DNA of 64,000 bases, from NCBI GenBank assembly GCA_039090855.1, contig CM077027.1, positions 105,809,187 to 105,873,186 of the forward strand. The letters run 5' to 3'. Below, one piece after another: positions 11,023 through 21,088 of this stretch. The translations under genes and the position numbers were made by a program. Position 1 is the first letter of the stretch. Each line of letters begins with the position of its first letter. This DNA is from Macrothele yani. Taxonomy: Eukaryota; Arthropoda; Arachnida; Araneae; Macrothelidae. Below the pieces are notes generated by a model, which had not been told where the DNA came from, ran no database searches, and saw only the letters and a list, made by a program, of their open reading frames with translations.

Positions 11023-11256
11023 AGAGTCATCGCTCTTTCCACGTTTTTCTTTAATTAACACACAGCAACCGAAAAATTGTATTTCGATACCGCTAGGATC
11101 GAACCCTAGATCTCTCGATAACTAGCCAAATGCGTTCGCCTTACGCTACAGTGGCCAACAATCCACAGTGCTATGTGTGTTTACCTGTCAGCATCTGAAT
11201 TCGCAAATCCGTACCCGTGCGTAAAAGACAAACGTGGAAAGAGCGATGACTTTGTC
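11023..11256 (-). mobile_element. tRNA-derived SINE, family S3, flanked by inverted 27-bp blocks
   Basis: The outer blocks agacagagtcatcgctcttt (11023) and aaagagcgatgactttgtct (ending about 11256) are reverse complements. Inside is a tRNA-like core in minus orientation: ggatcgaaccctagatc is the complement of a B-box, and ttacgctacagtggccaa the complement of an A-box region. An inverted relative lies immediately downstream. Confidence 0.7.
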
Positions 11257-11384
11257 TATTAACATTGTCTCCACGTATTTGGAAGATGTTCACCATTTCT
11301 CTCGCCCATTGGATTTATTAGCTGCAATTAAATAGCTTATGCAGTTAAGCCCCAGCAGATAGAGACGTCTCAGTTGCTAAGTCC

Positions 11385-11560
11385 ATCCCTGCAGATTTGT
11401 GAAATCAGATGCTGACAGATAAACACACATAACACTGAGGATTGTTGGCCAGCGTAGCGCAAGACGAACGCACTCGGCTAGTTATCGAGAGATCTGGGAT
11501 TCGATTCCAGCGGTGTCCGAATAATTATTCTTCGGCTGCTGTGTGTTAATTAATTATTAC
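11385..11560 (+). mobile_element. tRNA-derived SINE, family S3, plus copy
   Basis: Plus-oriented relative of the preceding S3 copy: it starts with atcagatgctgacagataaa, then gttggccagcgtagcgcaag, the A-box-like region, and the B-box gattcgattcc, ending in gctgtgtgttaattaatta. Together the two copies form a head-to-head inverted pair about 130 bp apart. Confidence 0.72.
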
Positions 11561-11562
11561 AC

Positions 11563-11735
11563 ACGGTTGACGTGGACCAGAAACATCAAGTAGAAGTCAT
11601 CGCTCTTTCCACGTTTATAAGTGAGTCACGGAAAAATTCTCATCGGCCGCCACCGGGAATCGAACCCAGATTCTTTCAGTTATGCGCCGGACATGCTACC
11701 ACTGCACCACAGCGGCCCCGAAATTCTCCAGACTC
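11563..11735 (-). mobile_element. tRNA-derived SINE, family S2, copy a
   Basis: Minus orientation. The 3' module (ttgacgtggaccagaaacat, catcgctctttccacgttta) precedes on the plus strand the complement of a tRNA-like head: ggccgccaccgggaatcgaa, then taccactgcaccacagcggc. The head looks derived from a tRNA with a TGCAGTGGTAGC D-arm region (perhaps Gly or Ala type). A tandem relative follows at 11843-12010. Confidence 0.82.
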
Positions 11736-11842
11736 ACATATGACAAACTGCCAGCCCCTCTCAATGCTGGGGATTCACCAAAGATGGATAACAGCAACTG
11801 AACAAGTAACTAGAAGGCAAAAGAATAATTAATACACACAGT

Positions 11843-12010
11843 TGACGTGAACCAGAAACATGAAATAGAAGTCATCGCTCTTTCCACGTTTATAAGTTAG
11901 TCACGGAAAAATTCTCATCGGCCGCCACCGGGAATCGAACCCAGGGTCTTCCAGCTACGCCCTGGACATGCTTCCACTGCACCACAGCGGCCTCGAAATT
12001 CTCCAGATTC
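11843..12010 (-). mobile_element. tRNA-derived SINE, family S2, copy b
   Basis: It is collinear with copy a, with differences such as gtgaaccagaaacatgaaat and cttccactgcaccacagcgg. The two copies are directly repeated about 275 bp apart with the same downstream block (attctccaga plus a cagactcacatatgac-like segment), so a tandem duplication of a larger unit is as likely as two insertions. Confidence 0.82.
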
Positions 12011-12186
12011 AGTTTGTCGTATGTGAGTCTGGAGAATTTTACCATTTTAATCAAATTTTGTTTCTTCCAACATTGCTTTAATTGATTCTAATGGCTTATC
12101 ACTTCAAACTAAATGTCCATTATAAAAGCAGAGTAAGCAAATAAGTGATGCAAATGGAGCTTATGTTACGGGGACACTATAAATTA

Positions 12187-12480
12187 CATTGAAGGGCCAA
12201 AATAAACTGGGATGCCTCTTTAATACCGCGTTGGTCCTCCTTGCGATCGGATAACGGCAGCAACGCGACAGAGTATGGACTCCACGAGCTTAGTACTGTG
12301 GAGACAGTACACACCATGCTTCCTGAAGAGCATCTCACAATTCCGTACTATACGCCGGTGCAGGATTCCTGACGTTGATGGCACATTGAACAGCATCTCA
12401 AATGTGTTCGATGGTGTTTGAATCCGGCGAACGAGGGGTTAAATCAGGATGCTGAAGTCCGTGGAATGTTTCTCTAGCAA
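12187..12480 (-). mobile_element. 3' fragment of a Tc1-like transposon (C)
   Basis: A left terminus cattgaagggccaaaataaa follows TA at 12185-12186. The plus strand then reads as the antisense of a Tc1 transposase C-terminus (ggtcctccttgcgatcggat, gacagagtatggactccacg, tgtgttcgatggtgtttgaa). Similarity fades by about 12480, before the catalytic aspartates. Only the C-terminal third of a minus-strand element remains. Confidence 0.65.
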
Positions 12481-12807
12481 TTAAGAAGTAGGAACTGTAC
12501 ACCAATTATACTCAAAATAGTAAAACTATACAGATGATCCGATTTTTTTCGCGTAGAACAGGGGCGCAGCTTGACTTCGAAATCAGGATAGGCGAGTACT
12601 ATTTTTGCGGGGGTAAAGTTTGATAGTAACTTTATTTAAGAAACATGCTTTCCTTTTTCTACAGGATGCACAGGTATTCGCAATACCTCCTTCCTGGATA
12701 CATACTCATTAATTTTGGAACTGTCTTGAAGTTTTTGCACGTTTTGGAATACAAGAGAATCTAAAGTTTGAAGTAATTTTTTGCGAATATTCCAAAAATA
12801 TTCTTTA

Positions 12808-12982
12808 AATAGAATTAGTAAAACATAAAGAGTTATCAAAATATTATTTTAATAAAATTAAAAGTATTCTAATTTTTTAAAATAAAATTAATAAAACCTA
12901 AAGAGCTATAAAAATATTATTTTAATAAAATTAAAAATATTCTAATGTTTTTAATAAAATTAGTAAAACCTAGAGAGTTACA
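12808..12982. repeat. AT-rich tandem repeat, about 70-bp period
   Basis: Two and a half copies of a unit containing aattagtaaaacataaagag, then atattattttaataaaatta and tattctaa. Copies differ by point changes. No coding potential. Confidence 0.75.
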
Positions 12983-14200
12983 TACCCGTATAATAAACAT
13001 GACACACTGCCGCCAGCACCAGTAAAACGCACTGATTAAAAGAAAATTTCATGCCTAGGAGAAAGATCTTAAAGCAAATGTTTTCGTGCATTACGGTTGA
13101 GAAGAAATGTTCCAGTTATTATGATTAACTTGCACATTTCCCCTCAACAGTTCAAGTAAGTATGATTCCAACATGCAGACAATACCTTCCCCTCCTTAAC
13201 TCCTTTCCTTTAAGCCAGCAACTTTGTTTTGCACACATATTTTCCAGAGCAGTCGTCAGCCTCGTCCTGCTTCCTCATTGCCCTAGGGAAGCCTTAAGAG
13301 CGCAGGTATAGCTTTAGTCTCCACTTTCCGTGTTGGAATGCCCTTAGTAGCACAAACAAACAGCAGAGCAATTATTAATGACCTCTCTCAGTGAATTCCT
13401 ATTGACCCGTTTCATTCGCCCCTGGCCATACTAATTTAAAACAAAAGCAGATATTGAGGACTTGGACTAGTGGAGAACAACTGAATTTTCATGGCCCTGC
13501 GGATGCTATGTTGATAACATTTTTACGGAGAAGGAAAAACGCATTTTCTAGGGGGAAATACGTACAGTTATACGACGGAAAATACGGGAATCGATATTCC
13601 TTGACAAATTCCACATTATATTTTAAAGTTAAAAAAATTAAAATATGACACATCTTGAAATGGGTGGGCAAGACAATTTTCAGGGTGCGCTAGAGTCCAC
13701 CCTCACACTTCCTTGGCGACGTTCTTAGCGTAGAACGCAAATGAAACTTTGCAAGCTTTCTCACATCAACCAGATGGCTTTTTCAAGGAAGGTAGACAGC
13801 AAACTGCAAACTGGATAATAGAACATTTCAACAATTTGAACGCCTTGACTTGACTAGACAATAAATGAATAGGCGCAAATGTGATTGTTCGAAGAAACGA
13901 GATCTCGTTGGTTGGGAACGCTGTACCGAGGTAGAAAACGCAGCATTATTTGAAGAATTGATTCTAAATACGTGTCAACTCCAGAGAGACGTTATCATTG
14001 CAAGCCTCGCTGCTGGTCACGATTTCCAAAACTTCGTGAATTGCAGGATTTGAATGTGGAGTATGAAGCTAGTTTCTTTATGTCACTCCACATAGCAACA
14101 GCGGACTTGAACTTGACTTCTCTTGATAGGGCAGTGGATAGTTTTCCGTCTTTTGTATACATTTTATGTTCACTGATCCTAATTCGAAATGAACGTTTGC
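12983..14200. other. Unannotated region
   Basis: No transposon termini, tandem repeats or convincing exon structure seen. Short frames at 13454-13648 and 13865-14053 have no recognisable motif. Confidence 0.45.
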
Positions 14201-14204
14201 TCAT

Positions 14205-14650
14205 TCCGATGTAGTTTCGCCTAGTCGTGTTTTCTCCAGCAGTAATCGGACGACTGTGGGCGTATGCTGTTGCGCATTGTCGTGCTGAAAGAGGTCACAC
14301 CCGTCGGAGTGGAGCATGACATGAATGGGTGCAAATGATCCCCAAAGATGCTTACGTAGCCACCATCGGTCGATAGATCTATAGGCGTATGATTGGTCTA
14401 AATGCGTGCCAGCTATGAACACCCAACACCATAACAGAGCCACGACCGGTCAGATAGGTCTACAGGCGTATGAGGGGAAATGCGTGCCAGCTATGAGCAC
14501 CCCACACCATAACAGAGCCACTGCAGGCCTGTACAGTCTCTTGTAGGTATGCGGGATCCATTGCTTCGTGGAGTTGTTGCCACATCCGGAGTTGGCTATT
14601 TTCCCGAAACAATTGGTACCCCGACTTGTCGATCCCATTTCAAATGCGGA
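14205..14650 (-). pseudogene. Tc1-like transposase fragment (D) with internal duplication
   Basis: On the minus strand, LFQHDNAQQHTPTVVRLLLE carries the second catalytic aspartate region of Tc1 transposases. The upstream part (toward 14650) includes antisense relatives of the GGV/WGAI block (ALLWCWVFIAGTH). That segment is tandemly duplicated: the block containing gcgtgccagctatgaacacc and its repeat gcgtgccagctatgagcacc lie about 75 bp apart (14403 and 14478). No inverted ends found. The glutamate block is missing downstream. Confidence 0.6.
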
Positions 14651-14942
14651 CATACCGTGTCTCTAGATTGGGGTACAAAAAGCGATAAAATACACACATC
14701 GTTTATGAAAAAAAAAATGAACATGATATGGCGGTTTTTAGGAACGTGTCTTCAACAAGGGCAATATTTAAACATAGTTTGCAAATATGATCAGGAAACA
14801 GTGATTACTAAAAACTTTCTGAGAAAACAGAAGAAAAAGAGAAAGACAATACCGAATTCTCGGGTATAATGAGCACTCCTTTTTGAATCTTTTCCGACAC
14901 GAAAAAAATATTTCAAAACAGAAATTTAGAAGAAAACATGTG

Positions 14943-15935
14943 GCGAAAAACAGAATTCACTTACGCCTCCTAGAAAAAAGAGAATTCATTTACGCTTCCT
15001 AAAAACAAAAAATTCATTCACGCCTCCTAGAAAAAAAGAATATTCATTTACGCCTTCCAGAAAAAAAAAAATGAATTCATTTAGTCCTCCCAGAAAAAAA
15101 TAATTTATGCCTCCTAGACAAAATAGAATTCGTTTACGCTTCCGAGAAAAAAATAAAATTCATTTACGCTATCTAGAAGAAAGAGAATTCATTTACTCCT
15201 CCTAGGAAAAAGAGAATTCATTTACTCCTCCTAGGAAAAAGGGAATTCATTTACGCCTCCTAGAAAAAAGAACATTCATTTACGCCTCCTAGAAAAAAGA
15301 ACATTCATTTACGCCTTCCAGAAAAAAAAATGAATTAATTTAGTCCTCCCAGAAAAAAAATAATTTATGCCTCCTAGACAAAATAGAATTCGTTTACGCT
15401 TTCGAGAAAAAAATATAATTCATTTACGCCACCTAGAAGAAAGAGAATTCATTTACTCCTCCTAGGAAAAAAAGAGAATTCATTTACGCCTACTAGAAAA
15501 AAGAGAATTCATTTACTCCTCTTAGGAAAAAAGAGAATTCATTTACAGCTCCTAGAAAAAAGAACATTCATTTACTCCTTCCAGAAAAAAAAAATGAATT
15601 CATTTAGTCCTCCCAGAAAAAAAAAAAATTATGCCGCCTAGACAAATGAGAATTCATTTACTCCTCTTAGGAAAAAGAGAATTCATTTACACCTCCTAGA
15701 AAAAAGAACATTCATTTACGCCTTCCAAAAAAAAATGAATTCATTTAGTCCTCCCAGAAAAAAAAAAAATTTATGCCGCCTAGACAAAAGAGAATTCGTT
15801 TACGCTTCCGATAAAAAAGAAAATTCATTTACGCCACCTAGAAAAAAGATAATTCATTTACTACTCCTAGGAAAAAAGGGAATTCATTTACGCCTCCTAG
15901 AAACAAAGAGAATTAATTTACGCTTCGTGGAAAAA
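14943..15935. repeat. Minisatellite array, about 30-bp unit, about 33 copies
   Basis: A head-to-tail array of units resembling gaattcatttacgcctccta followed by gaaaaaaga. Most units carry an EcoRI-type gaattc and a tag at the cctag junction. Variant units recur in a fixed order: a tgaattcatttagtcctccc variant at about 15069, 15330, 15595 and 15735, followed each time by an atttatgcc variant and a tagacaaa variant. This implies a higher-order repeat of about 260 bp with a shortened last copy. Frames read through it (for example 15735-15968) are by-products of the period. Confidence 0.93.
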
Positions 15936-16149
15936 AATCCGTGCATGATTTTCAAATGTGCGTTCTAAGAAGTGTCCTTCATAGTGTATTGAACTAGTTA
16001 CATCAAAGAAGTAATCAACCGGGTTTCTACACAATCGGTAAAACATCCAGAAAATAGATACTTTGGGCCACCAACTACTGAAATGTATGCTACGAAAAAT
16101 TGCAAATTGTGTACAAAACATTTCTCATAACGGAAGATATCCAAGGCGA

Positions 16150-16715
16150 AGGCGATATTTCAACAAGTTAGTAAAATCGTGTAATGCATTGATTATGATA
16201 TGCTTTCCAACATACCAGAAATCGCGCGCAGACAAACCCTCCTCCATACCTTGACTATTGATTCGTTTGGTATATCCCAGGAACTACATACTAAAGTTTT
16301 CTCGCAATAGAAGCGTTTTTACTCAAGTTAATGAGGATAATGGCTGTGGAATGAAATCTCGCTCTTGTGCCCTGACCTTTGACCCCATTCCGATGATATT
16401 CAACAGAATCGGTTCAGTATACTTCCGGAACAACATGATAAAGTTTTGTCACAATCGAAGCAGTTTTACGTACGTTATGACGCATAAGGGCGATGGAATG
16501 AATCTCCCTCCTGTGTTTTAAGGAGTTAAGATACCTTTGACCCCATTGCGTCCATTTTCAGTAGGTTTCGTCCCAGGTTCTCCTCTACTACATACCGGAA
16601 TTTCATCGAAATCGAACAGTTTTTACGCGAGTTATCGTGCTGACAGGCAGGTAGACAGATGGACGGACGGACAAAGCATATACGCTTATTCAACCTACAT
16701 TTGGAAAGCGTAAAA
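16150..16715 (-). repeat. R2 repeat family, copy 2 (inverted)
   Basis: Reverse-complement relative of 4684-5270. It starts on the plus strand with gtaatgcattgattatgata and tgctttccaacataccagaa, then the diverged modules (gaatcggttcagtatacttc, acaacatgataaagttttgt), and ends with acgcgagttatcgtgc, a (gaca/gacg)n run and aagcatatacgcttattcaa. Module order is preserved, so the unit is mobile or dispersed as a whole. Confidence 0.8.
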
Positions 16716-17293
16716 AACTGTTCACAGAAACGAAGATACAATTCCAAGTATTTTACAAACATAAGTGAATACTTACATTCTCTAGTGGTAAAACTGTGTG
16801 GTACGAAAATAGGCAAATATATCAAAACACTTCTCGCCACAAACGCTATCAGTAGAAAAATAATGTTTTAAAATAGGCTTCTAGAAGCGGTGATATCATC
16901 ATTAAAAGAGATTTAGATTAATGCCCCAGAGCGAGAAAACTAAAGATTATTTTTAGAAAAGAAGTACACAAAAATTATTTCAGCAGTGTGTGGCGTCTGA
17001 CTCGAAAAACATTCATTTCAGTTAGATTTTAAGGAGCGAAGATACAATTGCGAATATATATCAAGAAAAGACATAATTCACTTTCGCCCCAGTGGCAAAG
17101 AATTTTGTGACTAAATGTTATAACATGCATGCAAAATATTCAGAGACATGAATATCTAACTTGGAAAGATTTTTCGAAGTCCGATTTGTAAAAGCAGACG
17201 ACACAACGTGAGAAACGACCACAACGTGCAGAACGCCCGTACGGACAAACGGCGACAGCTACCCGAAACGCTTGTCTAGAGTGAGTCAGATTT
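16716..17293. other. Unannotated spacer
   Basis: AT-rich, with no recognised feature. The last 12 bases (tgagtcagattt, 17282-17293) form the left target duplication of the next SINE. Confidence 0.5.
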
Positions 17294-17511
17294 TTTTTTT
17301 TTTTTTTTTTTTGATTGGAGGTTTAACGACCACCGTGAGCAACTCAAATGGGCTATAAGCAGTCGCCCGTCCCTAATTTAGGGTCACTGGTTCCAGGGAA
17401 GGGAGAGAGCCAGTGCCGAAAGACAAACACAACACCCATGCCTCACCGGGATTCGAACCCGGACCCCTTCGGACGAATGATCAGAGGCCATCGCTGCGCC
17501 ACCGGGGCGGC
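17294..17511 (-). mobile_element. tRNA-derived SINE, family S1, copy d
   Basis: A poly-T run (plus strand), meaning a poly-A tail on the minus strand, leads into gattggaggtttaacgacca, the S1 body, gggattcgaacccggaccc (complement of the B-box) and gcgccaccggggcggc. Target duplication tgagtcagattt at 17282-17293 and 17512-17523. The long uninterrupted tail and perfect duplication mark a young insertion. Confidence 0.95.
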
Positions 17512-17727
17512 TGAGTCAGATTTCCTACCCTTACTTGTTCTATAAATTTTTTCGACCTATGAGGGACCAGCAGAAGTCACCCGTAGTCAATATTGTTTTT
17601 ATTAAACAAAAAAGTTAAGCAGCAGAGAGTTTCGGGCATTATGGTATTTAGAGCGATACAAGAATTTTGAGTCATGGTCGTTAAAGGGTTAAGAAAAGTA
17701 CAGTGTACTTATACACTCCCCTTTGGG

Positions 17728-17752
17728 GTGGTTGGTTGGTTGGTTGGTTAGT
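17728..17752. repeat. (TTGG)n microsatellite leading a possible repeat
   Basis: Five ttgg repeats followed by attttagtggcgcaagggcc and ggccaaagagcgccaga, which looks like the edge of a dispersed repeat of unknown class extending to about 17850. Confidence 0.5.
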
Positions 17753-17996
17753 GGATTTTAGTGGCGCAAGGGCCAGGTTTGGCCAAAGAGCGCCAGACAA
17801 AGAACTATCAGCCACAGAATTTTAAAAGCGTGGACCCCTTGGGGTGACACCACGCGTTATTTCAAATAGAAACTGCATAAGGTATACTACCTTTGTGGTA
17901 CAATCTATGGAAGGAAAAATTATTATTTGAATCTGTTCTTGGAAGCAATTGTATAGAATAAAATATATTTCGAATTTAATGTCTATATATACGCAT

Positions 17997-18816
17997 GAAC
18001 TGGGAAAACAAAGGGATAAAGATTAATGGAGATTATCTAACCCACCTTCGTTTACTGATGATGTAGTCATTTTTGCAACTACCCCATCAGAGCTGCAGAG
18101 TATGATCCAGGAACTTGCTGACAAGAGTAAAGAAGTGGGATTAAAAATGAACTTTCAGAAGACAAAAGTGATGTTCAATGCTTTTACAAGAAATGAAGAT
18201 TTATCGATTGATGGAGAAAAACTGGAGATAACAGATACGTATGTTTATCTTGGACAGCAGATATCAAGTGAGGGTCACATTGATGAAGAAATTAATCGGC
18301 GTACAAAACTTGCCTGGATAGCTTTTGGATGAAACAGCATAATTTTCAAGAGCAATATGCCATTATGTCTTAAAAGAAAAGTGTTTGATCAATGCATCCT
18401 TCCAGTGCTTACGTATTGTGCAGAGACGTGGACCTTAACTAAAAGAGACATATAAAGTCTGCAGACAACTCAAAGCAGCATGGAGAGGTGCATGCTTGGT
18501 GCAACCAGGAAAAAATAAGAAGAGGAACTCGTGGATCCGAAAAATGACAAGAGTGGAAGACATCATGATCAGAGTTAAATCCCTGAAATGGCAATGGGCT
18601 GGACATACTGCCAGAAGGCCAGACCATCGATGGACAGCCGAAATTTTAGATTGGATTCCAAGGGACGGGAAAAGACCCAGAAGAAGACCACATGGAAGAT
18701 GGGTGGATGAAATTCGAAAGTATGCGGGAGTGACATGGAGGAGACTGGCACAAGACAGACCGTTGTGGAGGAAACTTGGGGAGACCTTCGTCCAGCAGTG
18801 GATTGATAATGGTTGA
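17997..18816 (+). pseudogene. Reverse transcriptase C-terminal half (RTE-like)
   Basis: The readable peptide starts NWENKGIKINGDYLTHLRFT, directly followed by DDVVIFA, the YxDD-equivalent catalytic motif of the polymerase. Next come MNFQKTKVMFNA (palm/thumb) and YVYLGQQISSEGHIDEEI, typical of RTE and related endonuclease-reverse transcriptases. The frame breaks at a TGA near 18332. Later segments remain in other frames: LKRKVFDQCILPVLTYCAET at about 18369 and KWQWAGHTARRPDHRW near 18590, then a GKRPRRRPHGRWVDEIRK block. The endonuclease and first half of the RT are missing. Non-functional. Confidence 0.88.
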
Positions 18817-18842
18817 CAATGATGATGATGATGATGATGATG
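17997..18842 (+). mobile_element. 5'-truncated RTE-type LINE
   Basis: A 10-bp target duplication, atatacgcat, at 17987-17996 and 18843-18852 flanks an 846-bp insertion ending in a (gat)n run, the microsatellite tail characteristic of RTE-clade LINEs. The insert starts inside the reverse transcriptase and carries only the 3' part of the ORF, as expected for target-primed reverse transcription that stopped early. Structure is seen directly; the clade assignment comes from the tail and protein flavour. Confidence 0.9.
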
Positions 18843-18852
18843 ATATACGCAT

Positions 18853-20300
18853 TTACGGCCCCCACCGGAGAGGTTATGCACTGCGGGAAGACAAAAAACT
18901 ACGGGCCGTTTTTGCTATCTTTCAAGCTTTCGACTGCAAGAGAAATTATTCAAATCGGAGTAATACAGTAGTTTTAGGCATATGATATCCATAGTCGTAC
19001 ATAATGATACTAAAAACAAAAGACGTGCTAAAAAAAGCATCAATATTAAAGCTCTGCATTTGTAGGCATTTTTAATCTGAGTTTTCCTGCTCCATGAGAA
19101 CTGATCTGACCTGTTTGTTTTTCTTTTTTTGTACTGACAGACTGGAAATTATTACTTTCTCAAATCCTCTCCACTATAATGAAAAGGTCTGATCATAACT
19201 TTCCAGGGTAAGCTATCTCCTGAAGGAAAATAAAATGAAATAAACGCGTTAGAATAAAACCAGCCAGTAAAAAAACTCTCTCGGTCATGAGAGCAGTAAC
19301 CAAAATGGCTCCATCTGCTTAGATGATAACAAATCGTTCCAAGTGACGTAAACCGGTAACTCATAATAATGTTTTCATGTGGTGCCCAAACTTGGAGAGC
19401 CAGCTTTGAAAGAAAATGAATCCCGAAGAAGACATATTGCTTATGAACGAATATTTCATACAGTGACACTTCTTTGCAACTCGCGAAAGTTCAGCTTTCC
19501 GCAAGAAAAGATCTTGGAAGTCTGCGCATATTTATGCATTTTTTCCCCTTGTGTTCATACAAATACACGGAATTTCAAGTAGGTCCCGGGGTGGATATTG
19601 TCATGGACAGAAATGGAAAATTCAGTAGCAACAACGGAACCGGGACATCAACAGGCTTGAAATTTTCTTGTGTGTTTGTGTCGATAATTCTAAAGCCATC
19701 TCCGCAGATGGTTCCTTGGGGTACGTTGTTGGCGATGGTGGGGAAATCTCTCTGACGGGGAATATTTCCAGAGTCACATTTCCCATGATACCTAGGCAAC
19801 GTTGGAGGATATGTAGCATGAAACGACTGCGTTATTGATCACATCTTGTCGCAGATCGCATAAATCAAACCACTGACCTGACTGCCATCTGAGGGGAAGG
19901 CGAGGGGAAGCTGCATATCTCGGTGTAATTATTCTGATCCGCCGCAGATAAATGAATGCAGTTGAGCGTGTAAATAGTTGCAGCACCAAAATGGGAGATT
20001 ATGAAAGGAAACTGTGGGCGCGGTGACCATTCGAAATTAGCGAACTGTTATTGCTTTCGACTATTACAAGGAATGTACACTATTCCTAATTAAATTGTCT
20101 GCTACTTCGATGTTAAGGCCATAGAATGTTTATTTATTTTGACCTCATCAAATTAGATTTTGTTCAAATGGTAGCCGGAAATTAACAGCAGAAGAGGAGC
20201 TGCCCAAAATATCAAGGTTTAATGAAGATGTTTCTTTTGCATTTGCGGGAACTATAGGCACTTAAAACTTTCTCCCTCTTATTTCGTTCAAATAGAAAGG
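18853..20300. other. Unannotated region
   Basis: No element termini, SINE boxes or domain-like frames recognised. A short match to the end of R1 (aaaagacgtgctaaaaaaag near 19018) may be a tiny R1 fragment. Confidence 0.45.
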
Positions 20301-20312
20301 CAGTTCCATTTG

Positions 20313-20533
20313 TTCTTTCTTTCTTTGGTTGGAGGTTTAACGACCACCGTGAGCAACTCAATGGGCTATAGCAGTCGCCCATCCCTAATTTAGGGTCACT
20401 GGTTCCAGGGAAGGGAGAGAGCCAGTGCCGTAAGACAAACACAACATCCATGCCTCACCGGGATTCGAACCCGGACTCCGTTCGGACGAATGATCAGAGG
20501 CCATCGCTTAGACCACTGCGCCACCGGGGCGGC
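20313..20533 (-). mobile_element. tRNA-derived SINE, family S1, copy e
   Basis: Perfect target duplication cagttccatttg at 20301-20312 and 20534-20545. Reverse orientation: a tctttctttctttgg tail remnant, ggaggtttaacgaccaccgt, then gggattcgaacccggactcc and gcgccaccggggcggc. It is close to the S1 consensus and looks young. Confidence 0.95.
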
Positions 20534-21088
20534 CAGTTCCATTTGAGTGTCTCAGATTGTTTCATTATCTCTTATAAGTTTTTACTTATTTTTGCTGTGG
20601 GCCTTCATACTCCATTGTAACAGGTGAATGAAATTTAATTTATGATTTCTGTTTTGCTGTGTGCGTCATTTAAGTTCTTCAGCTGAGTGTGGTAAAATAA
20701 TTAATACAAAGATTAGATAAATTTTGTTACTAAAACTTTATCCTCTCGCAGTTCTGGAAAGTGAAGCAACACCCACTGAATGTTAGTTGTTAGGGTTAAA
20801 CGAGCTAGTTATATAATAATTTGCACATTAGGGAATGATGTTTAACGTGAAATCAGAAGCAGTGGTTGAATTTTAAAGAAGGATTTGGGCCTTATAATAT
20901 TTTCCAGCGTATCGATCAAGTCTGTAAAACTGATGTATTATTACGCCCCATGGTTAAGAGATGTTCAAAACCATGTTGTTGGTGTAGATAAAATATCAGT
21001 TTCCAGAAGGTGGACATGTTCAACCTCAACAACGAAAATAGTGTCGTCCAGCAACATCACATGGTATGCCTCTCAAGGAGGGTATATA

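Noticed and set aside
14943..15935. CRISPR-like array of repeats near 15 kb
   Set aside because: Units are contiguous, about 30 bp, with no unique spacers; the context is eukaryotic. It is a minisatellite.
15735..15968. 77-codon frame inside the minisatellite
   Set aside because: It is created by the repeat period and lacks independent coding evidence.
18776..18985. Frame with a poly-aspartate run
   Set aside because: The run is the (gat)n tail of the RTE LINE translated in one frame.
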